DNA of 64,000 bases from Micromonospora parathelypteridis (GTDB lineage Bacteria > Actinomycetota > Actinomycetes > Mycobacteriales > Micromonosporaceae), in the NCBI RefSeq assembly GCF_014201145.1, contig NZ_JACHDP010000001.1, positions 4,464,001-4,528,000 of the forward strand. Reading direction: 5' to 3'. Position numbers and translations under genes: made by a program. Under the pieces are notes generated by a model that saw only the letters and a list, made by a program, of their open reading frames with translations, was not told the origin of the DNA and searched no databases. Each line of letters begins with the position of its first letter. Within the stretch, counting starts at the first letter, position 1. Shown here piece after piece: positions 49,379 to 57,796 of this stretch.

Positions 49379-52300
49379 TCGCGCTCAAGGCGCTACAAGG
49401 CCAGGTCACCGCCCTCACCGATGACCTGCGCGACCAGGTGGCCCGGGATTCCGAGCTGGAGTCGTCACTGCGCAAGGAGCACGCCCAGGCAACCGAGGCG
49501 CGGCGTACGGCGGGGACCTTCGAGACCTGGCTGGAGGACGTCCTCGACCAGGCGACCGTGGCCTGGGTGCTCGGCTGCGTCTTCGTCCGTTTCTGCGAGG
49601 ACAACGCGCTGGTCGAGCCGCTGTGGATCGGTGGCCCGGAGCCGGTGGCGCCGGTGGAACGGGCGGTGCAGCACCGCCAGCAGTACCTGATCGACAACCC
49701 CCGGCACAACGACCGGGAGTGGCTGCGGGAGGCGTTCGGCTACCTGGCGACGCTGAAGGCCACTGGCAAGATCTTCGACGAGCACAACCCGGTGTGGCGG
49801 TTCGGCATCTCCGGTGAGGCGGCCGAGAAACTGTCGGAGTTCTTCCGGCGCGGGCCGGGGCTGGTGTCGCTGCGGGTCGCGGACCTCGACACCCGCTTCC
49901 TCGGCGACCTCTACCAGGACCTGTCGACCCACGCGAAGAAGACGTACGCGCTGCTCCAAACGCCGGACTTCGTCGAGGAGTTCATCCTGGACCGGACGTT
50001 CGAGCCGGCGGTCAAGGAGTTCGGCCTGTCGGAGACGTCGGTCATCGACCCGACGTGCGGGTCAGGGCACTTCCTGCTCGGGGCGTTCGGTCGACTGGTG
50101 GCGAAGTGGTGGCAGCGGGAACCGGCTACCGACATCCGAGTGCTGACGGAACGGGCGCTCGGGCAGGTCACCGGGGTGGACATCAACCCGTTCGCGGTGG
50201 CGATCGCGCGGTTTCGGCTGCTGATCGCCGCGATGAAGGTGTGCGGCCTGACGTCCCTGGAACGCACACCGGCCTGGCCGGTCCGGGTGGCGACGGGCGA
50301 CTCGTTGCTCGACTGGGGCCGTAAGTCGCGGCACCAAGGGGATCTGTTGGCGGTGCTCGGAGGTCGGGACGCCTTCGCGTACGCGACCGAGGACGCCGAC
50401 GTGCTCGGTGACTACCTGCGCAAGGGGCAGTACACGGTGGTAGTCGGCAACCCGCCCTACATCACGGTGAAGGACAAGGCGCTCAACGATCGCTATCGCG
50501 AGGAATACTCGTCGGTTTGCCACCGGCAGTACGCGCTGACGGTGCCGTTCGCGAAGCGCTTCTTCGATCTGGCCAAGCGGTCGGACGAGCATGGCGACGG
50601 CGCGGGTCACGTCGGCCAGATCACCGGCAACGCCTTCATGAAGCGCGAGTTCGGCAAGAAACTCATCGAGGACTACTTCGCGCACACCGTCGAGCTGACC
50701 GAGGTCATCGACACCTCGGGAGCTTATATCCCCGGCCACGGCACGCCCACGGTCATTCTTGTCGGTAGGGCAAAGGATCGCCGGCACTCTCGAAAAGTCT
50801 TGGCAGTTCTCGGGGTTCGCGGAGAGCCCTCCCAGCCTGCTGACCCGGCAGCAGGATTGGTGTGGTCTGCGATCAAGGCAGGCGTCACTCGGTCGGAAGG
50901 CAACTCAGAGTGGGTGACCGCGGTTGACTTGGACCGCGGGCGGTTGGAGACGCATCCCTGGAGTCTGAGTGGCGGCGGCGCGAGCAATTTGGTGGCTTCG
51001 CTGGAAGCCGAGGCCAGACGGATGTCGCAGGTTGTGGATCTGCCAGTGGGCCGAGCGATCCGCGCGGGCGCTGACGAAGCTTTCATGCGGCCGCTGGGCC
51101 GGAAGATGCGGGTAGCAGCCGACGCCCGAGCGTTGCGTCCGTTGATAATTGGTGAAGCTGTCAGAGACTGGGCCTCCTCGCCCGAAGACGCAATCTGGTA
51201 CCCCTACGATTCGAGTCTGGGTCAGGCTGGTCTGTCGGTTGAGCTATGGCCGTGGCGAACCATGCTTGCCGCTAGGCGGACCTTCCAGGGCAGTATGGCT
51301 GATGCCGGATTGCGCTGGTGGGAATATCATCAGCACACTGCGTCTGCGTATCGCACTCCGCTCTCCATTCCCTTTGCGTTTGTGTCGACGCATAACCATT
51401 TTGTGTTGGATCGGGGAGGGAAGGTCTTCAATAGGTCGGCACCAGTGATTAAGTTGCCGGAGGGGGCAGCGGAGGACGATCACATGCGGCTGCTCGGGGT
51501 GCTGAACAGCTCGACCGCCTGCTTCTGGCTCAAGCAGGTGAGCCAGAATAAGGGCAACGGTGGGATTGGTGGCGGGATCGGCGATGAGGCGTGGGAGCCC
51601 CGCTACGAATTCACCGGGACCAAGTTACAGGAGTTTCCGCTGCCAGGGGCTTACCCGTTGGAGCGGGCGCGACTGCTCGATTTGCTGGCGCAGCGGCTCG
51701 CCAGCCTGACGCCGGCGGCGGTCGCAAAGTCTGGCGTGCCGACGAGGGAGCGGCTGCGGACGGCGCAGGTCGACTACGACACGACCCGAGCCCGCATGAT
51801 CGCGGTGCAGGAGGAGGTGGACTGGGAGGTCTATCGCCTCTACGGGCTGCTCGATGACGACCTGACCTGTGCCGAGCCACCGGGTCTTGCGCTGGGGGAG
51901 CGAGCGTTCGAGATCGTGCTGGCGCGGAAGATGGCCGCCGGCGAGGTGGAGACGCAGTGGTTCGCGCGGCACGGGTCGATGCCGATCACCGAGGTGCCGG
52001 CGCATTGGCCGGATGACTATCGGGCGCTGGTGCAGCGGCGGATCGAGGTCATCGAGTCGGATCGCAACATCGCGTTGGTCGAGCGGCCGGAGTGCAAGCG
52101 CCGCTGGGCTACCAACGGCTGGGACGCGATGCAGACCAAGGCGTTGCGGGACTGGTTGCTCGACCGGTTGGAGTCGCCCGAGCTGTGGGGGGACCGGCCG
52201 ATGCCACAGTCGGTGGCGCAGCTCGCCGACCGGGTACGCCATGACGAGGACTTCCGTTCGGTGCTGGAGCTGTGGGTCGGCCGCGACGACCACGACCAGA

Positions 52301-52848
52301 CGAAGACCCTTGCAAAGCTGGTCGCCGACGAGCATGTGCCCTACCTGCCGGCCCACCGCTACAAGCCGTCCGGGCTGCGCAAGCGGGCACAGTGGGAGCG
52401 CACCTGGGCGCAGCAGCGCCTGGAGGACGCGGGCGAGGATGTGGACATCAAGGTGCCGCCGAAGTACACCTCGGCGGACTTCACCCAACCGTCGTACTGG
52501 CGGGCGCGGGGCAAGCTCGACGTGCCGAAGGAGCGCTTTATCTCGTACCCGAAGGCGGGCCGGGATGGCGACGGCACGGAGCTGCTCGGCTGGGCCGGGT
52601 GGGACCACCTCGCCCAGGCCCAGGCGCTGGCGACCGTCTACCTGGACCGGAAGTTGCAGGCGGCGTGGCCGGCGGATCGGCTGCTGCCGCTGCTGGCGGG
52701 CATCGCCGAGCTGGAGCCGTGGCTGCACCAGTGGTACGCCGACGAGCGACCGGGCTTTCCCGGCTCGCCGGCCCAGTTCTTCACTGAGCTGGTCGACGCG
52801 GAGCTGTCGCAATTAGGGGCGGATCGCTCGAGTCTCGTTCCGGCGTGA
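49375..52848 (+). CDS. pglX: BREX type 2 adenine-specific DNA methyltransferase PglX
   Basis: A 1157-residue gamma-type N6-adenine methyltransferase. The N-terminal helical part includes VAWVLGCVFVRFCEDNALV. The SAM motif is DPTCGSGHFLLGAF (about residues 224-237) and the catalytic motif VVGNPPYITVKD (about 356-367). A target-recognition region and a large helical C-terminus (about 850-1157) follow, with VPPKYTSADFTQPSYW. In Pgl/BREX-2 it marks host DNA, and in Streptomyces it may mark progeny phage. The ATG overlaps the pglW stop (ATGA), so the two are coupled. The stretch at about 50,760-51,480 uses less GC-biased codons, consistent with a variable target-recognition domain. Confidence 0.95.
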   Translation: MIALKALQGQVTALTDDLRDQVARDSELESSLRKEHAQATEARRTAGTFETWLEDVLDQATVAWVLGCVFVRFCEDNALVEPLWIGGPEPVAPVERAVQHRQQYLIDNPRHNDREWLREAFGYLATLKATGKIFDEHNPVWRFGISGEAAEKLSEFFRRGPGLVSLRVADLDTRFLGDLYQDLSTHAKKTYALLQTPDFVEEFILDRTFEPAVKEFGLSETSVIDPTCGSGHFLLGAFGRLVAKWWQREPATDIRVLTERALGQVTGVDINPFAVAIARFRLLIAAMKVCGLTSLERTPAWPVRVATGDSLLDWGRKSRHQGDLLAVLGGRDAFAYATEDADVLGDYLRKGQYTVVVGNPPYITVKDKALNDRYREEYSSVCHRQYALTVPFAKRFFDLAKRSDEHGDGAGHVGQITGNAFMKREFGKKLIEDYFAHTVELTEVIDTSGAYIPGHGTPTVILVGRAKDRRHSRKVLAVLGVRGEPSQPADPAAGLVWSAIKAGVTRSEGNSEWVTAVDLDRGRLETHPWSLSGGGASNLVASLEAEARRMSQVVDLPVGRAIRAGADEAFMRPLGRKMRVAADARALRPLIIGEAVRDWASSPEDAIWYPYDSSLGQAGLSVELWPWRTMLAARRTFQGSMADAGLRWWEYHQHTASAYRTPLSIPFAFVSTHNHFVLDRGGKVFNRSAPVIKLPEGAAEDDHMRLLGVLNSSTACFWLKQVSQNKGNGGIGGGIGDEAWEPRYEFTGTKLQEFPLPGAYPLERARLLDLLAQRLASLTPAAVAKSGVPTRERLRTAQVDYDTTRARMIAVQEEVDWEVYRLYGLLDDDLTCAEPPGLALGERAFEIVLARKMAAGEVETQWFARHGSMPITEVPAHWPDDYRALVQRRIEVIESDRNIALVERPECKRRWATNGWDAMQTKALRDWLLDRLESPELWGDRPMPQSVAQLADRVRHDEDFRSVLELWVGRDDHDQTKTLAKLVADEHVPYLPAHRYKPSGLRKRAQWERTWAQQRLEDAGEDVDIKVPPKYTSADFTQPSYWRARGKLDVPKERFISYPKAGRDGDGTELLGWAGWDHLAQAQALATVYLDRKLQAAWPADRLLPLLAGIAELEPWLHQWYADERPGFPGSPAQFFTELVDAELSQLGADRSSLVPA

Positions 52849-52915
52849 GGGCAAGGAAGGACCAGGAGCGGCTTGTTGTCGCACCGGTCGATGGTGCTGA
52901 GGTAAACGGGACACC

Positions 52916-54445
52916 GTGACTGAGAGTGTGGATCGCATGGAGAACGCCAGCGGAGTAGCGCAACTGATCCTGCAGTTGCGCGGTGGTGCCAATATCCGGG
53001 GGCCGCAAAACTACGCCCACTCCGTCGAGCACGGAATCCGGCTGGGAGACGTCGCGGCGGAGCTTGGTCCCGACCTGGCGGCACTCACCGCGCTCTACCC
53101 GGACGGTGTTGCTCGCTTCTGGGGGTCGACGCCGACGAACCAGATGAACAACTACAAGGCGCGAGCACTGCGCGACCGGCGCGTCGGCGATGACGTCCTC
53201 TTCTACGCCGACACGGCGTTTTTCGCACGTGCTCGGATCCTGCACCTGCTGCACAACCCTGCCGCGGCCAAGCGGATCTGGGGAACCGATGACGACGGGC
53301 GGACCTGGGAGCACATGATGGCGCTCGGCGACGTCGAGCGCCTTGAGCGGCCAGTTCCGGCCGCTCCGATCCTACGTCGGCTCGGGCTGAGCGTCCCGTT
53401 GCGGAGCCTCACCCTGGCCACTGCGGCTGACTACGCCACGATCCAGCCCCTGCTGGCCGCGGCAGGGGTCACGCCCCGCGAACCCACATTCACCGCTCCT
53501 CGCAAGATGACCCGCAAGCGGCTGTTCAAGGCGTTGAAACGAGTCGTCGATGCCTGTCATGGGCAAGACGTTGACCCGTCCGCAAGGCGCCTGCCGCTGA
53601 CTGTGCTCTGGAACATCGGGCAGATCGCCTCAGCTGACGGTCACCCTGCAGAGCCACAGCACCTCAGGTCCGACCTTGAGTCGATCCTTCAGCGGTACGA
53701 CGCGACGGACAGCCGACCGGGCGATGCGGAGCTGTCCGGGAAGCTGCGTGATAGCGGGCTGTGGGAGATCGCCAGCAGCAGCGAACTCTGGGAGGTCGAT
53801 CGTTCCGGCTTACATGGGAGGCAGCGCTCCGATCGCCGTGCCATGGATGCGGATGTCCCGTTGATTGGTTTCGCCTCGGCAGTGACGGCTCTGCTCGGTG
53901 ACCCGGAGACTCAGGGCCGCGCGGTGGCCGTCCTGTCGCCTGCGCTGCCGGTCGACATCGACAAGGCGGCGTTTCTGGCGGACGTCGGTCTTGCCGGCTA
54001 CGACTCCGCATCGGGGGTGCTGGACGCAGAGGAGGTTGCCGGATCCGAGGCCGGTGATCAGGGTCCGGCAAGGCGAAAGACGGTGCAGATCGAGCGCATC
54101 GTCCGTAGTTCGGCCGTCGCCGAAGAGGTCAAGCGACTCCACGGGCACCGCTGCCAAATCTGCGATACCCGGCTGGCGACTCGCTTTGGCTTCTACAGCG
54201 AGGCGGCCCACATCAAGGGGCTGGGTAGACCTCACGTGGGCTCGGATCAAATCGACAACGTGCTCTGTCTATGCCCGAATCACCACGTCCAGTTCGACGC
54301 CTTTGCCATCTTCATCGACAGCGACCTCGTCGTGCGGTGGGCAGTTAGTGGCGAGAAGATCGGCAAGCTGCGGCTACACCCGAAGCATCCGATCGGAGTG
54401 GACAATCTTCAACACCACCGCCGGTTCTGCGGAAAGGCGGACTAA
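52916..54445 (+). CDS. HNH endonuclease, candidate type IV restriction enzyme
   Basis: A 509-residue protein. The C-terminal HNH domain (about residues 405-470) has CQICDTRL, YSEAAHIKGLGRPHVG and NVLCLCPNHHVQFDAFA. It therefore keeps the paired zinc cysteines plus the His, Asn and His catalytic residues. Actinobacterial type IV enzymes that cut modified DNA carry this HNH form. The N-terminal 130 residues (VARFWGSTPTNQMNNYKAR, GDDVLFYADTAFFARARI, DDGRTWEHMMAL) look like an EVE/ASCH-like modified-base reader, which is inference only. It starts 67 bp after pglX on the same strand and may be a co-transcribed partner. Several GTG/ATG starts are possible near 52916-52937. Confidence 0.82.
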   Translation: MTESVDRMENASGVAQLILQLRGGANIRGPQNYAHSVEHGIRLGDVAAELGPDLAALTALYPDGVARFWGSTPTNQMNNYKARALRDRRVGDDVLFYADTAFFARARILHLLHNPAAAKRIWGTDDDGRTWEHMMALGDVERLERPVPAAPILRRLGLSVPLRSLTLATAADYATIQPLLAAAGVTPREPTFTAPRKMTRKRLFKALKRVVDACHGQDVDPSARRLPLTVLWNIGQIASADGHPAEPQHLRSDLESILQRYDATDSRPGDAELSGKLRDSGLWEIASSSELWEVDRSGLHGRQRSDRRAMDADVPLIGFASAVTALLGDPETQGRAVAVLSPALPVDIDKAAFLADVGLAGYDSASGVLDAEEVAGSEAGDQGPARRKTVQIERIVRSSAVAEEVKRLHGHRCQICDTRLATRFGFYSEAAHIKGLGRPHVGSDQIDNVLCLCPNHHVQFDAFAIFIDSDLVVRWAVSGEKIGKLRLHPKHPIGVDNLQHHRRFCGKAD

Positions 54446-54931
54446 CAGCCAACGCAGTGCGGCGATGAATTGCTTGACTGAGGTGGACGGTTCGCTCTTT
54501 TGAGGGCGGGCCGAGCCGATCAGCCATGGGGTCTTCGCCTTCCTTCCTAGGCTCGATCTCGGTCTACAGTGCGGCGAGGATGCGCCCTCGTCCTTCTCCA
54601 CGAACTAGATCTCGTCGCGGCGCGCGATTTCCTCGGCGTTAACGGTGTCGAGCAGGGCGGCGTGGTAAATGATGAAATTCACTTGACGGATAGCCGACAG
54701 AACTGGGCATCGATTAGATGTTCTTAGTCGCCCTCGAATGTGGCCTTGCAGGCCTATGCTTCGGCCTAATGTCTGACGGTTGGGTCATCGGAACGGGTGC
54801 CTTCTCAGCAAACCCGTCGTACGGGTCGAGCCGGCTGGACGACCATTGCCTCGGATAACTGTGGCACCGTGGGGAGCGCGTTGCGCATCACGCGGCAGCA
54901 TCAATCAAAAAGACCCGGGAGAAGCCAGTCA
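54446..54931. other. Gene-poor, AT-richer interval
   Basis: These 486 bp follow the HNH gene and lack any convincing intact gene. Base composition is visibly less GC-rich than the surroundings, especially at 54660-54730. The interval contains a short coding-like remnant on the minus strand (54605-54700). The last 30 bp hold the ribosome binding site (GGGAGAA) of the DUF4352 gene. It may be a scar of past gene turnover. Confidence 0.5.
54605..54700 (-). pseudogene. Possible 3' remnant of a lost gene
   Basis: A minus-strand frame ending in a TAG at 54605-54607 reads FIIYHAALLDTVNAEEIARR shortly before its stop. It has a normal high-GC third-position bias in an otherwise AT-richer gap. Further upstream the frame loses its coding look and has no plausible start. 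It is most easily explained as the surviving C-terminus of a deleted gene. The family is not recognised; it could also be chance. Confidence 0.3.
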
Positions 54932-55753
54932 ATGACGGCCCCTTACGAGCCTGTTCCAAATCAGCCGCCCGCCGGCCAGCAGCCGACCCCACCGAGCGCC
55001 CAGTTCTCGCAGGTGCCCGCCGGACAGTTCGCGCCGTCGCACGGGGGCCAGCTTCCTCCGCCGACGCCCGGCCAGTTTCCTCCGCCGCCCGTCACCAAGA
55101 AGCGTGCCCCTTGGCTGCTGCCTACCCTCATCGGTGTCGGCGCGTTCGTGGTGCTGTGCTGTGGCGGCACGATGGTGATTGGCCTGGCCAGCGATGACAA
55201 AAAGACCGAGGCTACGTCCGTCAGCAGCGGCGCGCCCGCTGCCGGCAGCAGCAGCGCCGCCTCGGCGAGCGCAGCGGCACCGGTGGCGAGTGCGGTGGCG
55301 GAAGCGCCAGCTAAGACGACGGCGGCTCCCGCGCCTGCGAAGCCGAAGACCTCCGGCATCGGCGACAAGGTCCGAGGCGGTGACTTCGAGTTCACCGTCA
55401 AGAGCGTGAAATGCGGGATCTCCAAGGTTGGCACCGAAATCCTCAACACCAAGGCACAGGGTGCCTTCTGCAAGGTCAGCGTGACCGTCAAGAACGTCAC
55501 CAAAGGCGCGCAGAACTTCCATGCCGACGGCAGTCTCACTGCCCAGGACGCCAGTGGTCGAGAGTACGAGGTCGACGGGGAAGCCGGAATCTACGGCAAC
55601 AGCGACGGGCAGGGATTCCTCGACGAAATCAACCCGGGTAACTCAGTGACCGCAAACGTCTACTTCGACGTGCCGAAGAACACCAAGCTCAAAACCATCA
55701 CGCTCGACGCTGGCCTGTTCACCCTCGCCGAGGATGCCGTCGTCGCCCTGTAG
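54932..55753 (+). CDS. DUF4352-like membrane-anchored protein
   Basis: A 273-residue protein. The N-terminal 60 residues are a Pro/Gln-rich cytoplasmic stretch with repeated GQFPPP/GQLPPP units. One transmembrane helix follows (about 64-88, WLLPTLIGVGAFVVLCCGG). An Ala/Ser-rich linker (about 95-140) leads to an extracellular immunoglobulin-like DUF4352 domain. That domain has VRGGDFEFTVKSVKCG, AFCKVSVTVKNVTK and NVYFDVPKNTKL. Two cysteines (in VKCG and AFCK) may form a disulfide. Function unknown; the family includes telomeric-repeat-binding-factor-like secreted proteins. The ATG at 54932 follows GGGAGAA. No clear link to BREX function. Confidence 0.85.
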   Translation: MTAPYEPVPNQPPAGQQPTPPSAQFSQVPAGQFAPSHGGQLPPPTPGQFPPPPVTKKRAPWLLPTLIGVGAFVVLCCGGTMVIGLASDDKKTEATSVSSGAPAAGSSSAASASAAAPVASAVAEAPAKTTAAPAPAKPKTSGIGDKVRGGDFEFTVKSVKCGISKVGTEILNTKAQGAFCKVSVTVKNVTKGAQNFHADGSLTAQDASGREYEVDGEAGIYGNSDGQGFLDEINPGNSVTANVYFDVPKNTKLKTITLDAGLFTLAEDAVVAL

Positions 55754-55809
55754 CGGCGTGCGAAGTAATGCGGTTCGACAATGGCTGACCATGAGGTCGT
55801 GCCTCGTAG

Positions 55810-56073
55810 TCAGCCGAGGACGCTGATGTAGCGGCGTGCCGCCTCCGAGCTGCCCTGCACGAGGGCCATGGCTTCGGCCAGGCGCTGCTTGCTCTGCTCG
55901 CCGCGGGCGATGGCTTCGGCGATCGTCGGATGACCGGTGCCGGCGGAGATGGCGCGTAGTCGGGTCAGCATTTGTTCGGTGTTCTCGGCGGCGGCCCGGA
56001 TCTGGTTGATAGTGGCGTTGCCCTGCTCGGCGGCCTGCATCAGTGCAGCCTTGACTTCCTCGATGCTGGCCAT
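55810..56073 (-). CDS. Small helical hypothetical protein
   Basis: An 87-residue all-helical, acidic protein (opening ASIEEVKAALMQAAEQGNA, ending SSEAARRYISVLG). It shares length, helical periodicity and the end pattern AxxYhxxh (h = hydrophobic) with the product of 57253-57513 and the first 90 residues of 56546-57256. The three look like members of one small family. It is last in a minus-strand cluster. It resembles, in size only, WXG100-type helical hairpins, but no WxG is present. Function unknown. Confidence 0.75.
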   Translation of the reverse strand: MASIEEVKAALMQAAEQGNATINQIRAAAENTEQMLTRLRAISAGTGHPTIAEAIARGEQSKQRLAEAMALVQGSSEAARRYISVLG

Positions 56074-56166
56074 GCCACCCTCCGTCTGCCGATCGCGCGA
56101 ACAAGTTCACGTTTGCGTGGTCGGACGGACACTATCGGAGATGAGGGTGGCACGCAGTCCCGCTGG

Positions 56167-56598
56167 CTACAGGTACTCGGCGGCCGTTCGTTCCACGTCG
56201 GCGATGAACACTTCAAGCTGCGTCTCGGTGAGGTCGCGGTCCTGAAGCAGTTTGCCGAGGAAGACGATCTGCATCTGAAGAGCGGTCTCGGGGCTGAGAT
56301 TGTCGATCAGCCCGACCTCACCGAGGGCCGCGCGGACGAGCCCTTCCATCTCCAGGGTGGGCAGCGACTCGGCGCCGGGGAACTGCGAGCGCGTCTCGGT
56401 GACGAAGCGGGCGACGTCGGTGGGGGAGTGGGCGGCGGCGAAGCGATCGTTGATCGCGATGGCGAACGCCGCACCGATCACCTGGTTACCGCCGTGCCAC
56501 CCGGAAGCCTCCAACCCGTCCAGGAGTCGGTCCACGGTGCCCCAGTCACGCCGTGCCATCGCGCGGATCAGGTCGCTGAACTCGGTCCGTACGCTCAC
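56167..56598 (-). CDS. Hypothetical helical protein
   Basis: A 143-residue soluble, mainly helical protein (RRDWGTVDRLLDGLEASGW near the start; TETQLEVFIADVERTAAEYL at the end). Its start lies within the 3' end of the neighbouring gene, overlapping by 53 bp in another frame, so the two are co-translated. No known motif or membrane segment is visible. Neighbourhood: between small helical proteins in a minus-strand operon. Confidence 0.75.
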   Translation of the reverse strand: MSVRTEFSDLIRAMARRDWGTVDRLLDGLEASGWHGGNQVIGAAFAIAINDRFAAAHSPTDVARFVTETRSQFPGAESLPTLEMEGLVRAALGEVGLIDNLSPETALQMQIVFLGKLLQDRDLTETQLEVFIADVERTAAEYL

Positions 56599-57256
56599 GA
56601 TCTCGTAACCTCGCTATTCCCTTGCGAATCGACTGAACAGAGCGCTGGACGGCGATGCTTGCCACCAGCCCCACCACGACGAGGTGCCCCGCCGCGTCCG
56701 GTGCTTCGTTGAGAAGACGTTGTCCGAGCGAAGGGCCGGCCGTCGGGGCTGCGGTGCCGGCTTGCTGAGCCCCGGATGGACCTTTTGGGCCGCGGATGAT
56801 CGTGAACGCTTCCCTGGCCGCCGCCACCGACTTCTGGGTGTTGTCCTGGACGTCCTCGACCTTCCTGGTCATCGTACTCAGGAAGGAAGCGACATTTTTT
56901 CGTGCGGATTCGCGCTCGACGGTCTCGGTGAGCAGATCCTCGCCCGACGGTGCGGCCGAATCGGTCGGTTGTCGGGTCGGGGCGGAGCCGGGAGCGACTG
57001 CGTTCAAGTAGTTGCCGATTCGGTCAGCCGCCTCGCTGATCAGGCGGGCGAGCTTGCCGGCCTTCTCGCCAGCGGTCTTGCTCTCTGTCACAGCGCCGCT
57101 GAGATGGGGATGACTGCTGCCCTGCGCTGCCTGGCTGTAATGCGCGTGGGCCTCTTCCGCGTCAGCCTGAGCGCGTCGCGCGACAACCGCAGCGTTGTGG
57201 AGAGTGTCGATGGCGCTCCGGAGTTGGGCGACGACTTGCCCGAGGCTTCCGCTCAT
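56546..57256 (-). CDS. Hypothetical two-part helical protein with hydrophobic C-terminus
   Basis: A 236-residue protein. Residues 1-90 form a helical hairpin like the 86- and 87-residue neighbours (GQVVAQLRSAIDTLHNAA, then ISEAADRIGNYLNAV). A Ser/Pro linker follows, then a second coiled segment (about 110-150, VEDVQDNTQKSVAAAREAF). A weakly hydrophobic stretch (about 195-212, LVVVGLVASIAVQRSV) and a basic tail complete it. The ATG overlaps the stop of the upstream gene by 4 bp. Function unknown; the tail may associate with the membrane. Confidence 0.75.
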   Translation of the reverse strand: MSGSLGQVVAQLRSAIDTLHNAAVVARRAQADAEEAHAHYSQAAQGSSHPHLSGAVTESKTAGEKAGKLARLISEAADRIGNYLNAVAPGSAPTRQPTDSAAPSGEDLLTETVERESARKNVASFLSTMTRKVEDVQDNTQKSVAAAREAFTIIRGPKGPSGAQQAGTAAPTAGPSLGQRLLNEAPDAAGHLVVVGLVASIAVQRSVQSIRKGIARLRDRERTDRVQRPDPRDGTA

Positions 57257-57513
57257 CGAATGATGGCGAGGTAGGAGGCAGCGTGGTCCTTGGCCGCCTC
57301 TAACCGGCGAAGCACCAACTCAACCTCGTCCGCAGCCTTACGGAGTGCCTTGCGCGACTGCTGAGCGTCGTCGCCCTTGCTGTCGTGCAGGGTGGCGATT
57401 GCCAGCGCCGACGCCTCGGCGAGTTTGGCGTTGGCCTTCTCGATGCTCATCCGGGCGTCGTCGAGGGCTTGGCTGCCCTTTCGGATCGTCACCTTGACAT
57501 CGCCGATGGTCAC
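57253..57513 (-). CDS. Small helical hypothetical protein
   Basis: An 86-residue all-helical protein (ALDDARMSIEKANAKLAEAS, ending AAKDHAASYLAIIR). It is the first of the helical-protein genes on the minus strand. It starts at GTG and overlaps the next gene by 4 bp (ATGA). The paired helices and the end motif match 55810-56073 and the N-terminus of 56546-57256. No membrane segment or motif of known function. It is 88 bp downstream of the DUF397 gene. Confidence 0.78.
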   Translation of the reverse strand: MTIGDVKVTIRKGSQALDDARMSIEKANAKLAEASALAIATLHDSKGDDAQQSRKALRKAADEVELVLRRLEAAKDHAASYLAIIR

Positions 57514-57601
57514 GGCCGCACGTTAGTCGAACCCGGCCGCCGAGCGCAGCCCCGGCGATGGGCGGGGTTTCCCAGGCGGCCCTGAGACACCCACCGATCC
57601 G

Positions 57602-57796
57602 TCAGCGGAAGGTGCGGGCCGTTCGCACGAAGGTGATCCAGGCGGTGGGGGTGAAGGCGAGGGCGGGCCCGTGCGGGTCCTTGCTGTCGCGTACAGCGAT
57701 GATGCCGGGCAGGTTGTCGGCAACCTCGACACACTCACCGCCGTTCCCGCCGCTGCGGGTGCTCTTGCGCCAACGAGCGCCGGTCAGATCAGTCAT
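57602..57796 (-). CDS. DUF397 domain protein
   Basis: A 64-residue DUF397 protein: WRKSTRSGGNGGECVEVAD at the start, then IIAVRDSKDPHGPALAFTPTAW, the full family signature. In actinomycetes DUF397 genes sit next to XRE/DUF5753 regulators and act with them, sometimes as toxin-antitoxin-like or developmental switches (BldB/WhiJ-type systems). Its ATG overlaps the end of the XRE gene by 8 bp. Here the partner regulator has an in-frame stop. Confidence 0.92.
   Translation of the reverse strand: MTDLTGARWRKSTRSGGNGGECVEVADNLPGIIAVRDSKDPHGPALAFTPTAWITFVRTARTFR

Noticed and set aside
54374..54601. 75-codon minus-strand frame after the HNH gene
   Set aside because: Overlaps the HNH 3' end, has no motif, no ribosome binding site and poor codon bias.
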